From Phaseolus vulgaris (taxonomy: Eukaryota; Streptophyta; Magnoliopsida; Fabales; Fabaceae): a DNA stretch of 64,000 nt. This document shows positions 15,001 to 26,191 of the stretch, one piece after another. The translations under genes and the position numbers were made by a program. Each line of letters opens with the position of its first letter. Within the stretch, counting starts at the first letter, position 1. The stretch covers positions 2,877,332 to 2,941,331 of the forward strand of contig NC_023756.2 in the NCBI RefSeq assembly GCF_000499845.2, read 5' to 3'. The notes under the pieces are model-generated. The model searched no databases. It saw only the letters and a program-made list of their open reading frames with translations, and was not told where the DNA came from.

Positions 15001-17111
15001 CTTTATATATTGTTGATTCTTTGAGAATAATGTATTTCAGTTTGCCCACTATGAAATTCAGGATCAGATTGTCTGAGCCATGGCACTGTGCTTTTAGCAA
15101 CATGAAGCCTAAGTGTGTTTGCAGCAATCTGTGTTTTATGCTTTCTATCTTGAGGAAGAAAACGAAGAAAGCAGAATCTATGTTTTATAAATCTTGTGGA
15201 ATTGATTTAATTTAAATCTTTGAAATATGTTGCACAAAAGGTTCAACTCCTGCTTTATGAGTGTTATTGCCATACCATGTTGCCTCACCTTGATTATAAA
15301 AATTAATGGCCCTATGAATTTCTTTCGTCATACTATATCCGCATTGATGATCTAAATGTCACACAAAAAGAAGCCTTCTATAATGTCTTCAGTTTCGTGC
15401 AGGTTATATTGTTTGATAAACGGCTGAACACAGTACTCACATCACATCACATTAATGCTTATTCATATGTACTTAAAACTCTAGCCATCTGATTAATTTG
15501 CTTTTTGCTGTTTCAATTCAGATTGCTCGTCGGTTGCTGGGGAAACTTTTAATTGATTTGAGGAACACTCGAGAGGAAGCCATTAATGTTATAAAGAATA
15601 ATCAAGACCTTTCATTATCTGAAAAAATTAAGGAAGATGCAGAGGCCAACTCAAAACTATTCCATAAGATTGATGAAATAGATCAAGATGATGATGATGA
15701 TAAAGAGACCAAATATCGTTTAGATCCAAAGTGAATATCAGGTCCTCATGTGATTTTCTACATTATTTTAATCTACTCTAATCTTATTGTTTTGCACCAG
15801 GTATGCAAATGTGAAGACACCTGACCGCCATGTGCGAACACGCCTTTACTTCACCTCTGTGAGTGTTGTATCCACACTCACCTAATCCTCATGAAATAAA
15901 TATAGTGAGCTATTTAGGGGAGATTGAGGAATAACTATTGGAGCTGTTTTGAAATATAAATAAAGCTGATAGTCAGGGCAACTAAAAATATTGTATTGGC
16001 GTATTGTATTGATTTATTAACAGAACAAAAGTATCAAAGCTCATATGTCAAGTTATAGTTATATTGAAATCTCAACTGCAAATATACATTTATCTGAAAT
16101 TCTAAATGGATACATGAAAACAGACTGATTCATAAAACTTGTAGCTTAGAATTGTCTGTAAATTTGATCTTCATACTCTGTTTCACTCGGATAATTTTGT
16201 TGATAGGAATCACACTTACATTCTCTTATGAATGTTCTTCGTTACTGTAATTTGGATGAATCCCTTCAAGAAGAAGAGGGTCTTGTCTGCCATAATGCTC
16301 TAGAGCGACTATCTAATACAAAGGAGCTTGACTATATGAGTCACATTGTGCTTAGGATGTTTGAGAACACAGAGGTGAATCATTTTGGCCATTACTAATT
16401 ATTACCTGTAGAGTTACAAATTATTCCCAAAAGTTATTGTAGTTCCTTAGATTTTTTAGTAATATGAATATATATATTTATATAATTATGTTTGTATTTA
16501 TGGAACTTTCTTTTGACTTTAAAATGGCAGATTGCTTTAGAAGATCCTAGAAGGTACCGCGTAGAGCTGACCTACAGCCGTGGTGCCGATCTATCCCCTC
16601 TGGAGGTAATCATTTGCAATAAAATACATTTTGCATTTTGTTCATCTAACAAATATTAATATTTTTTTAATTGAACACTTCACTGATATCGATACGTGTG
16701 ATACGAATATCAATGTCTGATATATGATATATGTATCGGTGCCATTGAAGAGGCATGTTCGAGCCTCATAGATGTAAATGCATTTTGCTGAAGTTTGATA
16801 GGCAAACATGGTGAATTTTGAAAAGCTAACATAGAATACATAATAATTATGGTTGGCAGAAGGAAGGTAGTGAGTGTACTTCACTGCATCAGGAGCACAC
16901 ACTGCCCATCATGGGTCCAGAGAGGTTGCAAGGAATTGGATCATATCTGACATTAGAAACCATGGATAACATGATTCGTCCATTTGCTATGCCTGCAGAA
17001 GACTTTCCTCCTACACCTGCTGGATTTTCTGGTTACTTCTCTAAATCCGTCCTTGATCGTCTCGTAAATCTTTGGCCTTTCCATAGGCAATCCAGTAATC
17101 TTGGAAAATAG
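1..17111 (+). CDS. VIH: VIH-type inositol hexakisphosphate / diphosphoinositol pentakisphosphate kinase (PPIP5K), 3' part
   Basis: Bifunctional enzyme that makes and removes inositol pyrophosphates (InsP7/InsP8), which report phosphate status and feed jasmonate signalling; acts in the cytosol. Twenty-two exons can be joined in one frame with GT-AG introns: 3-47, 583-657, 1333-1418, 2800-3006, 3078-3177, 4872-4942, 6393-6474, 7250-7405, 7508-7550, 7889-7971, 8138-8200, 10007-10081, 10956-11081, 13053-13294, 13843-13887, 14447-14513, 14676-14747, 15522-15730, 15801-15858, 16207-16374, 16531-16605, 16860-17111 (stop). They total 2400 nt, or 799 residues of a family protein of about 1050. The first exons encode the end of the ATP-grasp kinase half ([17 protein letters not shown]). 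The histidine-phosphatase half begins at the RHGDRTP motif, split across exons 4 and 5. The C-terminus carries [16 protein letters not shown] and AMPAEDFPP, as in plant VIH1/VIH2. The N-terminal kinase core lies outside the window. The family call is firm; the paralogue is not resolved. Confidence 0.95.
1480..1680. repeat. Short duplicated blocks in VIH intron 3
   Basis: Two short blocks each occur twice. One is TTCACTTTCTTTATAT followed by (T/C)AACAGAAA, near 1488 and 1545. The other is GATAGTGATACCAATGCTTG, near 1518 and 1654. This is a local intronic rearrangement with no coding content. Confidence 0.7.
1940..2230 (+). mobile_element. TRIM-like miniature LTR element in VIH intron 3
   Basis: The left repeat starts TGTTGGAAATATGAC at 1940 and runs about 100 bp to near 2040. 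It is followed at once by TGGTATCAAAGCC, which resembles the initiator-tRNA-Met primer binding site TGGTATCAGAGC. After about 125 bp of non-coding interior, a purine-rich stretch (GGCTTGGGGTG) precedes a second TGTTGGAATCTTACATC at 2169, the start of a truncated right repeat. The order LTR, primer site, short interior, polypurine tract, LTR is that of a TRIM. A relative lies at 42011-42130. There is no coding capacity. Confidence 0.65.
3230..3390. repeat. Dispersed intronic repeat, copy 1 of 3
   Basis: Contains ATGCTGAAATGAATTGGAAG and then CCTAATCAATATGGAGATAT. Related copies lie at 4525-4690 and 5555-5735, all in VIH introns 5 and 6. Copies 1 and 2 bracket the Copia remnant at 3400-3900, so they may be decayed LTR pieces. 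That link is inference. Confidence 0.5.
3400..3900 (+). mobile_element. Copia-type retrotransposon remnant (RNase H region), VIH intron 5
   Basis: The + strand translates in pieces to Copia RNase H motifs: a [13 protein letters not shown] segment near 3496, [12 protein letters not shown] near 3528, [14 protein letters not shown], then [15 protein letters not shown] near 3620. A degraded continuation after 3740 resembles [11 protein letters not shown] and [16 protein letters not shown]. Stops and frame changes interrupt it. It sits in the same orientation as the host gene and is spliced out with the intron. Confidence 0.75.
4525..4690. repeat. Dispersed intronic repeat, copy 2 of 3
   Basis: Shares an ATGCTGAATTGAAT-type core, CACCAATTACATTTTTATCA and a CATGGAGATATTGAGGATAT end with the copies at 3230 and 5555. 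It lies downstream of the Copia RNase H remnant, where a 3' LTR would be expected. Between that remnant and this repeat (3900-4525) the sequence is non-coding and not recognised. Confidence 0.5.
5555..5735. repeat. Dispersed intronic repeat, copy 3 of 3
   Basis: Shares with the copy at 4525 the sequence ATTGAT(A)TCA(G)TCACACGAATTA, then CATGCTGAAATTGAAAT and TTTCCTAATTACTATATTGA. It is in VIH intron 6. An apparent 63-codon reading frame here is only the repeat and is not a gene. Confidence 0.5.
8460..9960 (-). mobile_element. Copia retrotransposon pol fragment (RT to RNase H) in VIH intron 11, reverse orientation
   Basis: Read on the minus strand from high to low coordinates. STWDLVPLP, the usual start of a Copia reverse transcriptase, is near 9900. 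[26 protein letters not shown] and SSVANMTIV follow at about 9520-9370. Between 8842 and 8480 come [45 protein letters not shown] and SWKNKKQN (RNase H). Stops and gaps show it is dead. It is split inside the reverse transcriptase by a retroposed insert at 9546-9868. Confidence 0.85.
9517..9897 (+). mobile_element. Retroposed LINE-like 3' fragment (9546-9868) with 29-bp target duplication
   Basis: The same 29 bases, starting ATTACCATCTTCTTCC, occur at 9517-9545 and 9869-9897. The second copy directly follows a run of A ending the insert, after CATTTATTGCTGATC. A long perfect target duplication plus a 3' poly(A) is the mark of target-primed reverse transcription, so this is a 5'-truncated LINE or a LINE-mobilised sequence of about 323 bp. 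The T/G-rich insert has no recognisable protein. It interrupts the Copia reverse transcriptase, so it is younger than that element. Confidence 0.85.
11434..11735 (+). repeat. 150-bp tandem duplication carrying a SINE-like 3' end, VIH intron 13
   Basis: Copies at 11434-11583 and 11584-11735 are about 90% alike; each begins TATGTGATCCAT(G/A)TAACC. Each contains AACTTCACCTAGTAGGATAA followed by GGCTT(A/T)GTT. That resembles the conserved 3' end of plant Au-type SINEs (ACCTAGTGGGATAAGGCTT with TTG repeats). Similar tails occur at 14341 (minus) and 47580. The SINE assignment is from memory of that motif. Confidence 0.6.
12050..12395. mobile_element. MITE-like element with GCACCTCCAT-type ends, VIH intron 13
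   Basis: The left end reads CCTGCACCTCCATATTTTCC at 12066. The right end, reverse-complemented from about 12385, reads TCTTCCCGTACCTCCATGCA, an imperfect inverted repeat. The interior is built from short units of the type ATTTTGGATTGTATAATCC. The same ends and interior type recur inside the hAT element at 53300-53600, and the left end alone in the one at 25950. There is no gene; the small frames on both strands are by-products. Confidence 0.5.
14341..14376 (-). repeat. SINE-like 3' tail fragment, VIH intron 15
   Basis: Reverse-complemented, this reads CTAGTGGGATAAGGCTTGGT followed by TGATGATGA. It is close to the canonical Au-SINE 3' end. Only the tail is evident. Confidence 0.5.
16655..16760. 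repeat. Fragment of the GACAC-ended dispersed element, last VIH intron
   Basis: TTTTTTTAATTGAACACTTC, a GATACGTGTGATACGAATAT stretch and ATCAATGTCTGATAT match 40440-40510 closely. This is one end of the element described at 24090, 40125 and 45765. Confidence 0.6.
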
Positions 17112-18290
17112 TCTCTCCTACCTCTTTTTTATTTTTTCACTTCAATATATTTTTTCTTTTTTTAAATCTAATGTCCTTTCAATTAGTTTTCATTTAATTT
17201 TATTTCTTTTTAGTTCTTTAAATTACAAAAGTTATGTAATTTGGTTCACGGAGGGGACCGGAATGCAATGGCAAATAGAAGAACTAAAAATAAATAATTT
17301 TTTTATAGAAACTATTTTAATAGTATTCTACTTGAGACTAAATTATTTAAGCGTTTTTTAAGTTTATGTTGTGCTCAACTCTATCTTTTTAAAAATAAAA
17401 ATGTGTATCGATGAGAAATTTTGGTTTGTAAAAAATTTGGTTAGTACTACTCGATACTTTTATTGGAATCATTTTAAATTATATCTTTAGAGTATTCAAT
17501 CGAAAAGAAGCTAATTTGAAAATTCTAGATAGATTAAGTCAGGATATTTTTCGATAATCTAATCCAAAAGCTAATTTATGATTTTTAAAATAACAAATTC
17601 GGAAAATATATTGAGAATTTTGGATTGATCCGGATTATGTAGCCTAAATATATTTTTTATACTTATGGATTACTTGTTCCATAATATAATATTTTTTAAA
17701 TCTAATGAATTTGTTTGATAGAATTATAATGAATGATCAACTGAAATAAAATATTAGAGAAAGTCTATATGTTGATTCACAATAAAGTTATATTATGAAA
17801 TTTGATTCAACAACATATGCATTAGTTAAAAAATATTATCATGATGTTTTCACAACAAACAAATAAGGTATATAATATATAATAAATAAGGTATATAATA
17901 TATAATAAATAAGGTATATAATATATAATGTATTTTGTTATTTTTACTCAAAATGTGAGCAAGTGACACATACTTAAGTTGTAATGTATTTATTTAGGTG
18001 TTTGGTGTATTTACAACCTACAATAATTGAAACAAGAAAATGTGAATGTCTTTCTAAATTGTGTAGAAAGGCAATGATCGATGATAAAAGACTTATTTTC
18101 AAGTTACTTTATTAATATTATAATAATAAATCAGTACTAAAGGTTATCCAATTATGAAAAATTAAGAAGTAATAAGAAATATGTGTTTTGTTAGAATTAT
18201 GATGATATTGAAGTACATACATTAATATGGAATTTATACATCACATACACATGATAACCAAATACATGGAAGAAAGAATAATCAGGTGCT
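17112..18290. other. AT-rich spacer after VIH
   Basis: Contains the VIH 3' untranslated region and AT-rich sequence. The only recognisable structure is a short tandem repeat at 17861-17929. I see no gene. Confidence 0.6.
17861..17929. repeat. 23-bp tandem repeat, three exact copies
   Basis: The unit AAATAAGGTATATAATATAT plus AAT occurs three times head to tail, starting at 17861, 17884 and 17907. It is a simple minisatellite. Confidence 0.9.
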
Positions 18291-19757
18291 TTGTTATTCC
18301 ACATCTCCATCAATATCTTCAAACCTATCTTTGTTGACGATGATAAATTTATCACGTAACATGTGATTTTAACTGCTTATGCCTAGAAAAACTTGGGCAT
18401 TCTCATTGTACTCAGCATAACTCTTATTCTATTTAAGAAATTTCATCCTCTCTGCCACACCATTTTGTTGAGGCGTATGTGGAACATAAAATTGTCTTGT
18501 AATACCCTTGTGCTTACAGAATGCTAAAAATCTTCATCTACATATTATCATTCATTATTTATCCTCAAACACTAATTCTTTTCCTAGTTTCAAGTTATAC
18601 TCGTGCATTGAATTCCTTAAATACTGAAAACACATATGAATTCCTTTTGACACGGTACCTCGATAATCTCTTGGATTAATCATCAATGAATGATACAAAA
18701 TATTTTGCTCCTCCAAAGGACAATATCGTTGACTCTCACACATCAAAATGAATCAAGTCTAATATGTGTGTGCTTTCGGTAGCTAGCAAACTTTAATATA
18801 TGTTGATTGCTTATCACACAGTGCTCGTAGAAAGGTAAAACAACATCTTTGAGTATGTGTAAGAGATTATGTTCCATAAGAATTTTTTGGCCTCAATCTA
18901 ACATACGATCAAGTTTATGATGTCACATTACCACCACTTCTTCTTGACTTGTTGATACAACTGTTACATCTGTTTCTTGGAACATACAAATTTTTCATGA
19001 TCTTTTCTACTTTCTTTACTACCAGATTCCCTCACATCACCTTTTATATTCCTCCTTCAATATTGATCTTACAGCTGAGGTCATCTAATTGTCAAATAAA
19101 CAATATATTTTTCTTCAAGTCATTCACATGTTGTACCCCCTTGAATTGTGCATACAATATCGTCATATATTTTTGTTTTGATAGTATCGACTTTAGCAAC
19201 CTCTAAGGCATGATCCATGATCATTACCCATGAACACAAATTTGTCATTGTTAAGCGCAAATTTATGTAACATTATCATTAATTTATTTTCACATTTGAT
19301 TCATGATGTCCACTAGTCTTTCTTAAATTGCAATTACACAATTGTCTTTTCTTAAAATTGCCTTCATTTTTAGTTTCCACTACAAGAAATTATTCACATT
19401 GAACTTTTCTATCTCATATTTTGTTTTCTTTAAAATCTACTTATACACTTTTTACTATGAATAGTATTGTCTACTGGAATAACGACGGTAGACCATGAAC
19501 TAATACAAGTAAACTTTTAGGAAAGAGATGTGTGTCACCAATAGACACATTTGAATGTCAAGTCTTTTTTTAGACATAATTTTCTTAAACATGCACTTTC
19601 ACACTACCACAATTTATATCCACTAACAAGGATAATTTCTTTTATGTCATGAAAGATCTGATTAGGTATAATCACAAAACATACTTAGATTTTTCTACAA
19701 CACTATTCTAACAAAAATAACAACAAAATACAATCAGAAACATAACTCTGATATCAT
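18290..19757 (-). mobile_element. Copia retrotransposon remnant (integrase and upstream region), reverse orientation
   Basis: The minus strand near 18475-18430 translates to HTPQQNGVAERMKFL, the conserved integrase motif of Copia elements. Minus-strand sequence from 18746 to 18555 is consistent with flanking integrase sequence but carries many changes. At 19744-19756 the minus strand reads TGATATCAGAGTT, a tRNA-Met primer binding site next to the LTR at 19758. The pol part after integrase and the 3' LTR were not found, so the element is truncated and inactive. Confidence 0.75.
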
Positions 19758-20157
19758 TGTTGTATATTAGAGTAACAAGTTAATAACTTATAACTAAAAT
19801 AAAATATGAAAAGATGAAGAAAATAAACAATATACAATAAACAATAATATAATTTTATTAAAGGAAAGAAAATGAGAATATCCTCCTTTCTAACTCCATG
19901 GAGAAAACAATAACACCCTCTCAAAATAGAAAAAACATCTAAAAGAACCTATTTTTTTCTCACTGAATTTTTCTCACAGACACTAAAACACTAGAAAAAA
20001 AAGAAAAAAAAAGGAAGTGATTTTAATATGTACTACTAAGAAAAATATTATACTATTTTTATAATAAAATAAATAAATATCAAAGTAAATTCTCCCAATA
20101 TGAGACTTCTCTTCTCTCATTGTATGCGATAAGATAAACTCGCTAATAATACTAACA
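19758..20157 (-). mobile_element. Probable 5' LTR of the Copia remnant
   Basis: The boundary next to the primer binding site is clear: the LTR ends in ...TATACAACA on the minus strand at 19758. The far end is placed at 20157, where the minus strand starts TGTTAGTATTATTAGCG, giving about 400 bp with TG...CA ends. The far end is a best guess because no second LTR was found to compare. Confidence 0.5.
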
Positions 20158-20900
20158 TTGAAACCAATTTCGATTCCAAATTAAATAACACATGTAATTA
20201 AAACATAGAACATATAATATTATTATAAAAATCATTAAAATACATTAGTATCTTTTAATACATGTCAAATTGTTATATGTAGTATTATATTAATATTGGT
20301 ATAAAAAATTTAAAAAATAATTACACGATATACACAAATATCTAATAAAAAATATACAAGTGGTTAAATTTTTTTCCTGTAACATATTCAACATGAACAT
20401 GTAAAGCACAGACAGAAAATAAGTAACTTTTGATACTCTATCATAAAGTGACAACACGAATATTAGATTCTGCATCATCAAGATTTAGGTGTCAAATAAA
20501 GATATCACTAAAGAGCCATTTACGAATTAAAAAGATAATGAAAATATTTTAAAAGGTGAGGAGAATCAATCAACATTATTAATTTCACTATTAACTTTCA
20601 AGAACAAATTTTATTTATCAAAATTATAAACCAATCCTTTTCAATGACCCTTAATAATACTCAGAGTGGGAAATTCACCTACTTCATACTTACTATACTT
20701 GGAAAATTGCATTTACAAACTTCTCTGTGTCCACCAATAACTTAAAAAATACTTTTGAATAAATCACAAATTTGTTCGATTTCATTTCTAACTTTTTTCA
20801 CCATTTTAATCCCTTATATTTTATAAAATCTGTATATTTTTTTTATCAAATCTTTAATTTTGGGAGATTTTTTTTCTTCTAAATTATAAATCTAACATTT
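20158..20900. other. AT-rich spacer
   Basis: I see nothing recognisable here; reading frames are short and of low complexity. Confidence 0.6.
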
Positions 20901-20902
20901 TC

Positions 20903-21285
20903 ACTGTAAGAAAATCATTGAATAGAAATCATTTTTAGAAATAAAAAAAATTAGTTGTTATATTGACTAAATTAGAAACCATTTTAGAGATTAAAAAAAA
21001 AGTTGGTTTATAAATTAGTTTCTATTATTGATAAATAGTTTCTAAATTGATATCTAATTAGCTGCTATCAAGGTTTTTGCTACCAAATTTATAATCTAAA
21101 TAATTGGTAGTTAAAAACCTTGATAGCTAATTAGATACCAATTTAGAAACTATTATAATCAAAAATTAATTTAGAAACCAATAATTTTTTTAGTCAATGA
21201 AATAGATTCTAATTTAATCACTATAGTAACTAATTATTTTTTATTTCTAAAATTAATTTTTTATTTAGTGATTTTCTTGTAAGGT
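20903..21285. mobile_element. Fold-back MITE, copy 1
   Basis: The two halves are near-complete inverted repeats. The left end TAAGAAAATCATTGAATA (20907) pairs with CAAGAAAATCACTAAATA on the other strand near 21281. Near the centre, GCTATCAAGGTTTTTGCTAC (21063) pairs with GGTAGTTAAAAACCTTGATA (21107). The whole 380 bp would fold into one long hairpin. A relative with the same ends lies at 24716-25085. It is non-coding. Confidence 0.8.
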
Positions 21286-21289
21286 TTCA

Positions 21290-24080
21290 TCGAAATATCA
21301 TTAATAAATAATTTTAATTATTTTTTAAAAGAAAAAGGAATAAGCATACGTGAAATTGAGAATCAAACCAAAATTTAAAAACTAAAAACCATGAAAATAA
21401 TAGTAAAAACCAAAATCCAAAATAAAAAATTAAAGAGCTATCAAAATTGTAATTTATCTAAAACTTTTTATATACATTTGTTTCCAATTGAGATTTTATA
21501 CACATAATAGTTTTCTTGCCTCTTCAAATTTGCTAATGCTCTTAGAATCTAAAAAAAAAAATCAATTTATATTTTTAAATAACTTTGAAAGTCATTACAA
21601 ATAGGGTGAGAAATGAGAATGAAGTTTCTTAAGACAATTTTCTTATCTGGTCAGAATCTTGCATCTTATGTCGTTTCCAATATTTGGCTTTAATTGAATT
21701 CCCCATTGTGACAATTTATTCATCCCACTAATATTTTTTATAATTTATTTTATTATTATTTTTTTCAACTTAGATATGGTAACATGCATAAAATATATTG
21801 TGCCATTTTAATTTAATTATTATATGACATTTCTAAATTAATTAGTAAATTGTCTAATGATTCCTTAAGCTTTTTATCATATGTTTGATGCTTCTTTCAG
21901 TTTTTCATAAGCATATTTTCTTTATATGATTCCTTTTGTGAGTTCTTTTGTATTATGCCCTAAAACAAAGCTATCAAAATTGTTAATAGTATGTAGTGAA
22001 TAGAGAAAGACAAATATCAAATTATATGTAATGAGATTTCTATATCATCCATGTTTTTATTTAAAATATTTATTTATTTTAATATCAACTTTTCAATTAA
22101 AGGTTTTTCACTGTCTACTTTTTATATTAAATTTATATATACGTCATCATTCAATTTATTTTTTTTAAATATTTTCCATCATGCACATATATATAGTACA
22201 TTTGCTCCTTTTCTTTATCTTAAGCTTTTTGTATTTTTTTTATGGAATCATTCTCTTTAAACTGTTATTATAACTTTTGCTTTTTATTTATTTTTATTTT
22301 AATCAAATTTAAAATTTTAGAAAAAATTAATTATACATATATATACTCATATTTTAGAGCTTCCAAATCAACAATAGATTAGGATTTATAATATATAAGT
22401 GAAACTAAACTTACTTTAATAAAATCGTTGAGTTAAGTTTAAATTTCACCTTTTAATACATTTAAAATTTATTCTAATGAATAATTATTAAACTAATTGA
22501 AAATATGACATGAACTAAAGATTAATATTTCATAATAATATACCAAGTAAACACAAATTTAAGCTAATTTTATAATAGGATTAATTTAAATTTAAGGTAC
22601 AGTTCTTAATATCATAAATATAAATCATATATTGAAACAGTGCCAAACTTGGATTTTGATACCAAATAGTGTCCAAAATAATTATTGAGAATTTATTTTT
22701 TCTTTTAGGCTTTTTAGCAATTCAAGGTTAGAGCACTCCACTTCACACGTGTCAAACGCAAAAGTAGGAAACCTTTCAAGCTTTCTCCCTTTTACTTTAT
22801 TTCTTTAGTTAATTTAACAATGGAATTCTCAACACTTCTCTTACATTTTTATCTTCTTTTTCCTTTTTTTTTTCATTACATCATATTTTTATAAACTTAA
22901 TTGCACTCGTATCCGTTTACAATTGTACAAATTTAAATATTTTAACTTTTTACTACTAAAATATATAACATATCTCATTAAAAATCTATTAACTTAAACT
23001 ATACAAATCTCATCTCAATCATTTTCAACCATTTAGTATCTCAAGCATATCATGTATAGTTAACTAAAATTTTCTTATAAGAAAGATTTAATCATTTCAT
23101 GACATAAACATATTCACCATATTTTCAAACATTCCTTGTTTTATATAACATTAATTTTTTGATTCAAAGAATTAGAATGTACTCGAATAACACAAAATTT
23201 TTCACAAAAATCAAAATTGTGACGATGTCACTTTATAATCAGATAATCTACCATAAACTATCTTAAGCTACTTTTAAAAAAAAATAGTTTTTCTTACCTA
23301 TTAAGACTTGTTTAGTTAAACTTAAGCTTCAAACCCCTCTATTTTCACAAAAAAAGTTAAAAATATACATAAAATATTTTGATAAACAATAGAAAGAACT
23401 CTTATGTTTATGAAGTAATATACATAAGTATCACGTACAATAATCATAATCTCTAAACATACAACTTTTTTCCAAAATCAACTAAAAAATGATAAAAAGA
23501 AACTTATTTATTTAAAATTGATTTTTGATCCGGAAAAAATGTTCTATTTTCCAATAGAATATTGAGATGAAATTTCTGAAAAGATGAATAAATTTTTCAG
23601 AAATCTTGAGACGAAGCTAATAAAAGTGTTTTAAGAAGATGATATTTTTTGGAAAATAAAATAATAAAATATTCATATTTTATCTCAATTATTTTTATTT
23701 AAACACATTAAGTGAATCCTTATTTATATATATATACATATATATATATATAATATTAATAAGTATTATTAATGCGATAATTTATAAAAATCTTTGATAG
23801 ATAAATTAACTATATTGTATAAATAAAATTATGATAATACTAGTAAAGTATCAAATGAACAAATGAGTCAAAGCCTTAGTCAAAAATAGTGACTCCCAAT
23901 TTTGAATTCATAATATTAATACTTTTTTTTATTGTGACCCACTGCATGGTACTAATTCACAAGGTATATAATAAAGAGAAAGACTATTACTTACAAACTT
24001 CAAGAAAATGAAGTCATGAGGTCTCAATGCAATTGTTTAAATTCTTTTAATATAGTTTTATTTAATTTTTTATTTAGTGT
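21290..24080. other. AT-rich spacer, no gene seen
   Basis: Very AT-rich sequence with a (TA)n run at about 23725-23752. The frames, such as one of 69 codons at 22051, are phenylalanine/isoleucine-rich and of low complexity. They are not supported as genes. Confidence 0.6.
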
Positions 24081-24089
24081 ATAAAAAAT

Positions 24090-24565
24090 AGATGGTTGAT
24101 AGGACACGTTCATTCAGGCGTTATGAGACTCAGACACTCTTAAATAACGTATCCGTGTCGGACACACGTATCGATGTTGATACTCGTACAACACTCGTAG
24201 GACACTTATCAGTGAAGTGTTCAATTCAAAAAATATTTGTTGGATTTTTAAAATTTTTAGCACAATTTTAAAATATATAAATACAATAATTTTCTAAAAA
24301 CTCAAATTTATTGTATAAATTTTTATTATGATTATAAAAATAAGGAACAAATTCTTTTGAACCCGTTATGAAAAATATCATGCTCCCAAAAGAATCTTAA
24401 ACATACTTTTGCACATAAATATTTATTTTCAATTTATATAATTCAAAATTATATAATATATAAATATGTGTCCCTGTGTTTTACATTTTAGAAATTATAC
24501 GTATCTATGTGTCTGTATCCGTATTGTGTCGGTGTCCATATACGTATTTGTGCTACATACGTTTT
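24090..24565 (+). repeat. Dispersed GACAC-ended element, copy 1
   Basis: The left end holds CGTATCCGTGTCGGACACAC; the right end holds ATACGTATCTATGTGTCTGT and GTGTCGGTGTCC, roughly inverted to each other. The AT-rich interior (AAATTTATTGTATAAATTTT, TATGATTATAAAAATAAGGA) recurs at 45765-46145 in the same orientation and at 40125-40560 inverted. It is probably a non-autonomous DNA element; the superfamily is not determined. Confidence 0.65.
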
Positions 24566-24715
24566 CAGTCTTATATATGCTCAAAACCAAACAAAAGAAA
24601 AATCAGTATGTGTGATTCAACTTAATCTAAACAAGTCAAACTTCAAATTTAAAAATTATTTCCTCCATTTTTTTCTTACAAAACACCAAAATAGAATATA
24701 GTGCATTGCATTGGT

Positions 24716-25085
24716 ATATAAGAAAATCATTTAATAACCATTAATTTTAACTATAAAAAAATAATTAATCAATGTATTGATTAAGTTAATTTTTTCTTAT
24801 AAATTAAAAGTTATCAATATTTAAAATAATTTTTATTATTAATAAGTATAATTACAAAATTATTAATTGTGGATTATTTTAGATTTAAAATTAAAAATTA
24901 ACTTAAAATTTAAAGTTATTAGTAGTTAAAATCTTAGTAGTTAATGTTGGATAAATTATTTTATAAATTTTTATTAATAATAAAATTTATTTTAAATACT
25001 AATAATTTTATAGTTTATAAAATAATATATAATTAACTATTTTTTATTTTTAAAATTAGTTATTATTAAATAATTTTCTTACAGG
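24716..25085. mobile_element. Fold-back MITE, copy 2
   Basis: The left end TAAGAAAATCATTTAATAAC and right end TTATTAAATAATTTTCTTAC are inverted repeats matching the ends of the element at 20903. The interior is AT-rich and also partly self-complementary, but differs from copy 1. It is non-coding. Confidence 0.75.
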
Positions 25086-25853
25086 ATTGATTGTTCTTTA
25101 AGAAAATTGTTATTATAAGTTATTTTTTAGTTGAATAAATAATAAGTAAAATATATTAATATGTTAAACTCTTTCATGGTCTAATTTGATGTTGTAGAAA
25201 ACATTTTTAAAACTTAATTTTTTTTTAATAAAAAAACACAATAGTCAAATTATGTATAAGAACTCCTGAAACATGAAACCTAAAAGTCACATGTATACTT
25301 GTTCAATCCAATGCTTCAATTGGAAAGAGTAGGTATTAGGTAAAGGTTTTGCAACCCTACAAAAGAAGATAACATCAAAATCCTTTAATTGAGAACCTCA
25401 CCATTTTGTCTTATGTGAAGGTGAGAATGGAGAAGATAAGCAAGGCAACAATGTCTATAGTGAAGATGAAGTGTCTTCTTTTAAATAACTTGCACAACTC
25501 ATGTTTCCACCATCTATGGTCACTAACCCTTGTTTGGCCCTTAGAAATTCAAGTGAGACACGACACTTCATGCCTCTATTTTACTATTCTTAAAGCCAAT
25601 CATTTTTTATTCCACAAGAAACTCAAAAGTAGATAGCTTTCAAGATTACCAACTCAATGACATTTTAGAAAAAAAAATATTTTCTTTATGATGTCTAATT
25701 CTACAATTTTACTTTTCTATTGTATTATTAGTTTTTTTTTATGTTTTATTATCTCATTTGACTTATTTTATTATTTTATTTAGATAGTATTGTTATGGTT
25801 AATCATTATATTAAAGATATTGTCCATCAAGAAACTTGAAACTCTGTCACGAT

Positions 25854-26191
25854 TAGGAGTGACAAAGTGGAATGGATCGTGCAGGCCGGTCCGCGACCCG
25901 CTGAAAAAAACGTGGGGCAGGGCGAGTTAGTTCGCATAACCCACATAACTTTAAAATGTAGAAATTTTTTTCTGCACCTCCATATTTTCTTCATGTAGAC
26001 TCATATTTTACATTCTGAAAATTTTAATAACATCTTACAATGCATGTCTCGTGAAAATAATATTATGAGACAATTTACTTAATGCTTATAAAAAAATTCA
26101 AAATTTTTATCTAAAAAAATATATTTTTTATGCGGGCTCGCCCGCAGACCAACCCTTATGCAGGACGGACCAACCCGTATTGTCACCCCTA
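25854..26191. mobile_element. Small hAT-type non-autonomous element, decayed
   Basis: The ends are TAGGAGTGACAAAGTGG and TTGTCACCCCTA, an imperfect version of the TAGGGATGACAA repeat at 53109. GC-rich blocks lie just inside both ends (GGTCCGCGACCCGC; GCGGGCTCGCCCGC), as in the larger element. The flanking octamers are GTCACGAT and ATCATAAT. They differ at three places, all transitions, which fits an old 8-bp target duplication. Confidence 0.7.

Noticed and set aside
19379..19400. CACTACAAGAAAT, resembling one end of a CACTA transposon
   Set aside because: Only one end was seen, inside the Copia remnant, with no partner end or 3-bp target duplication found.
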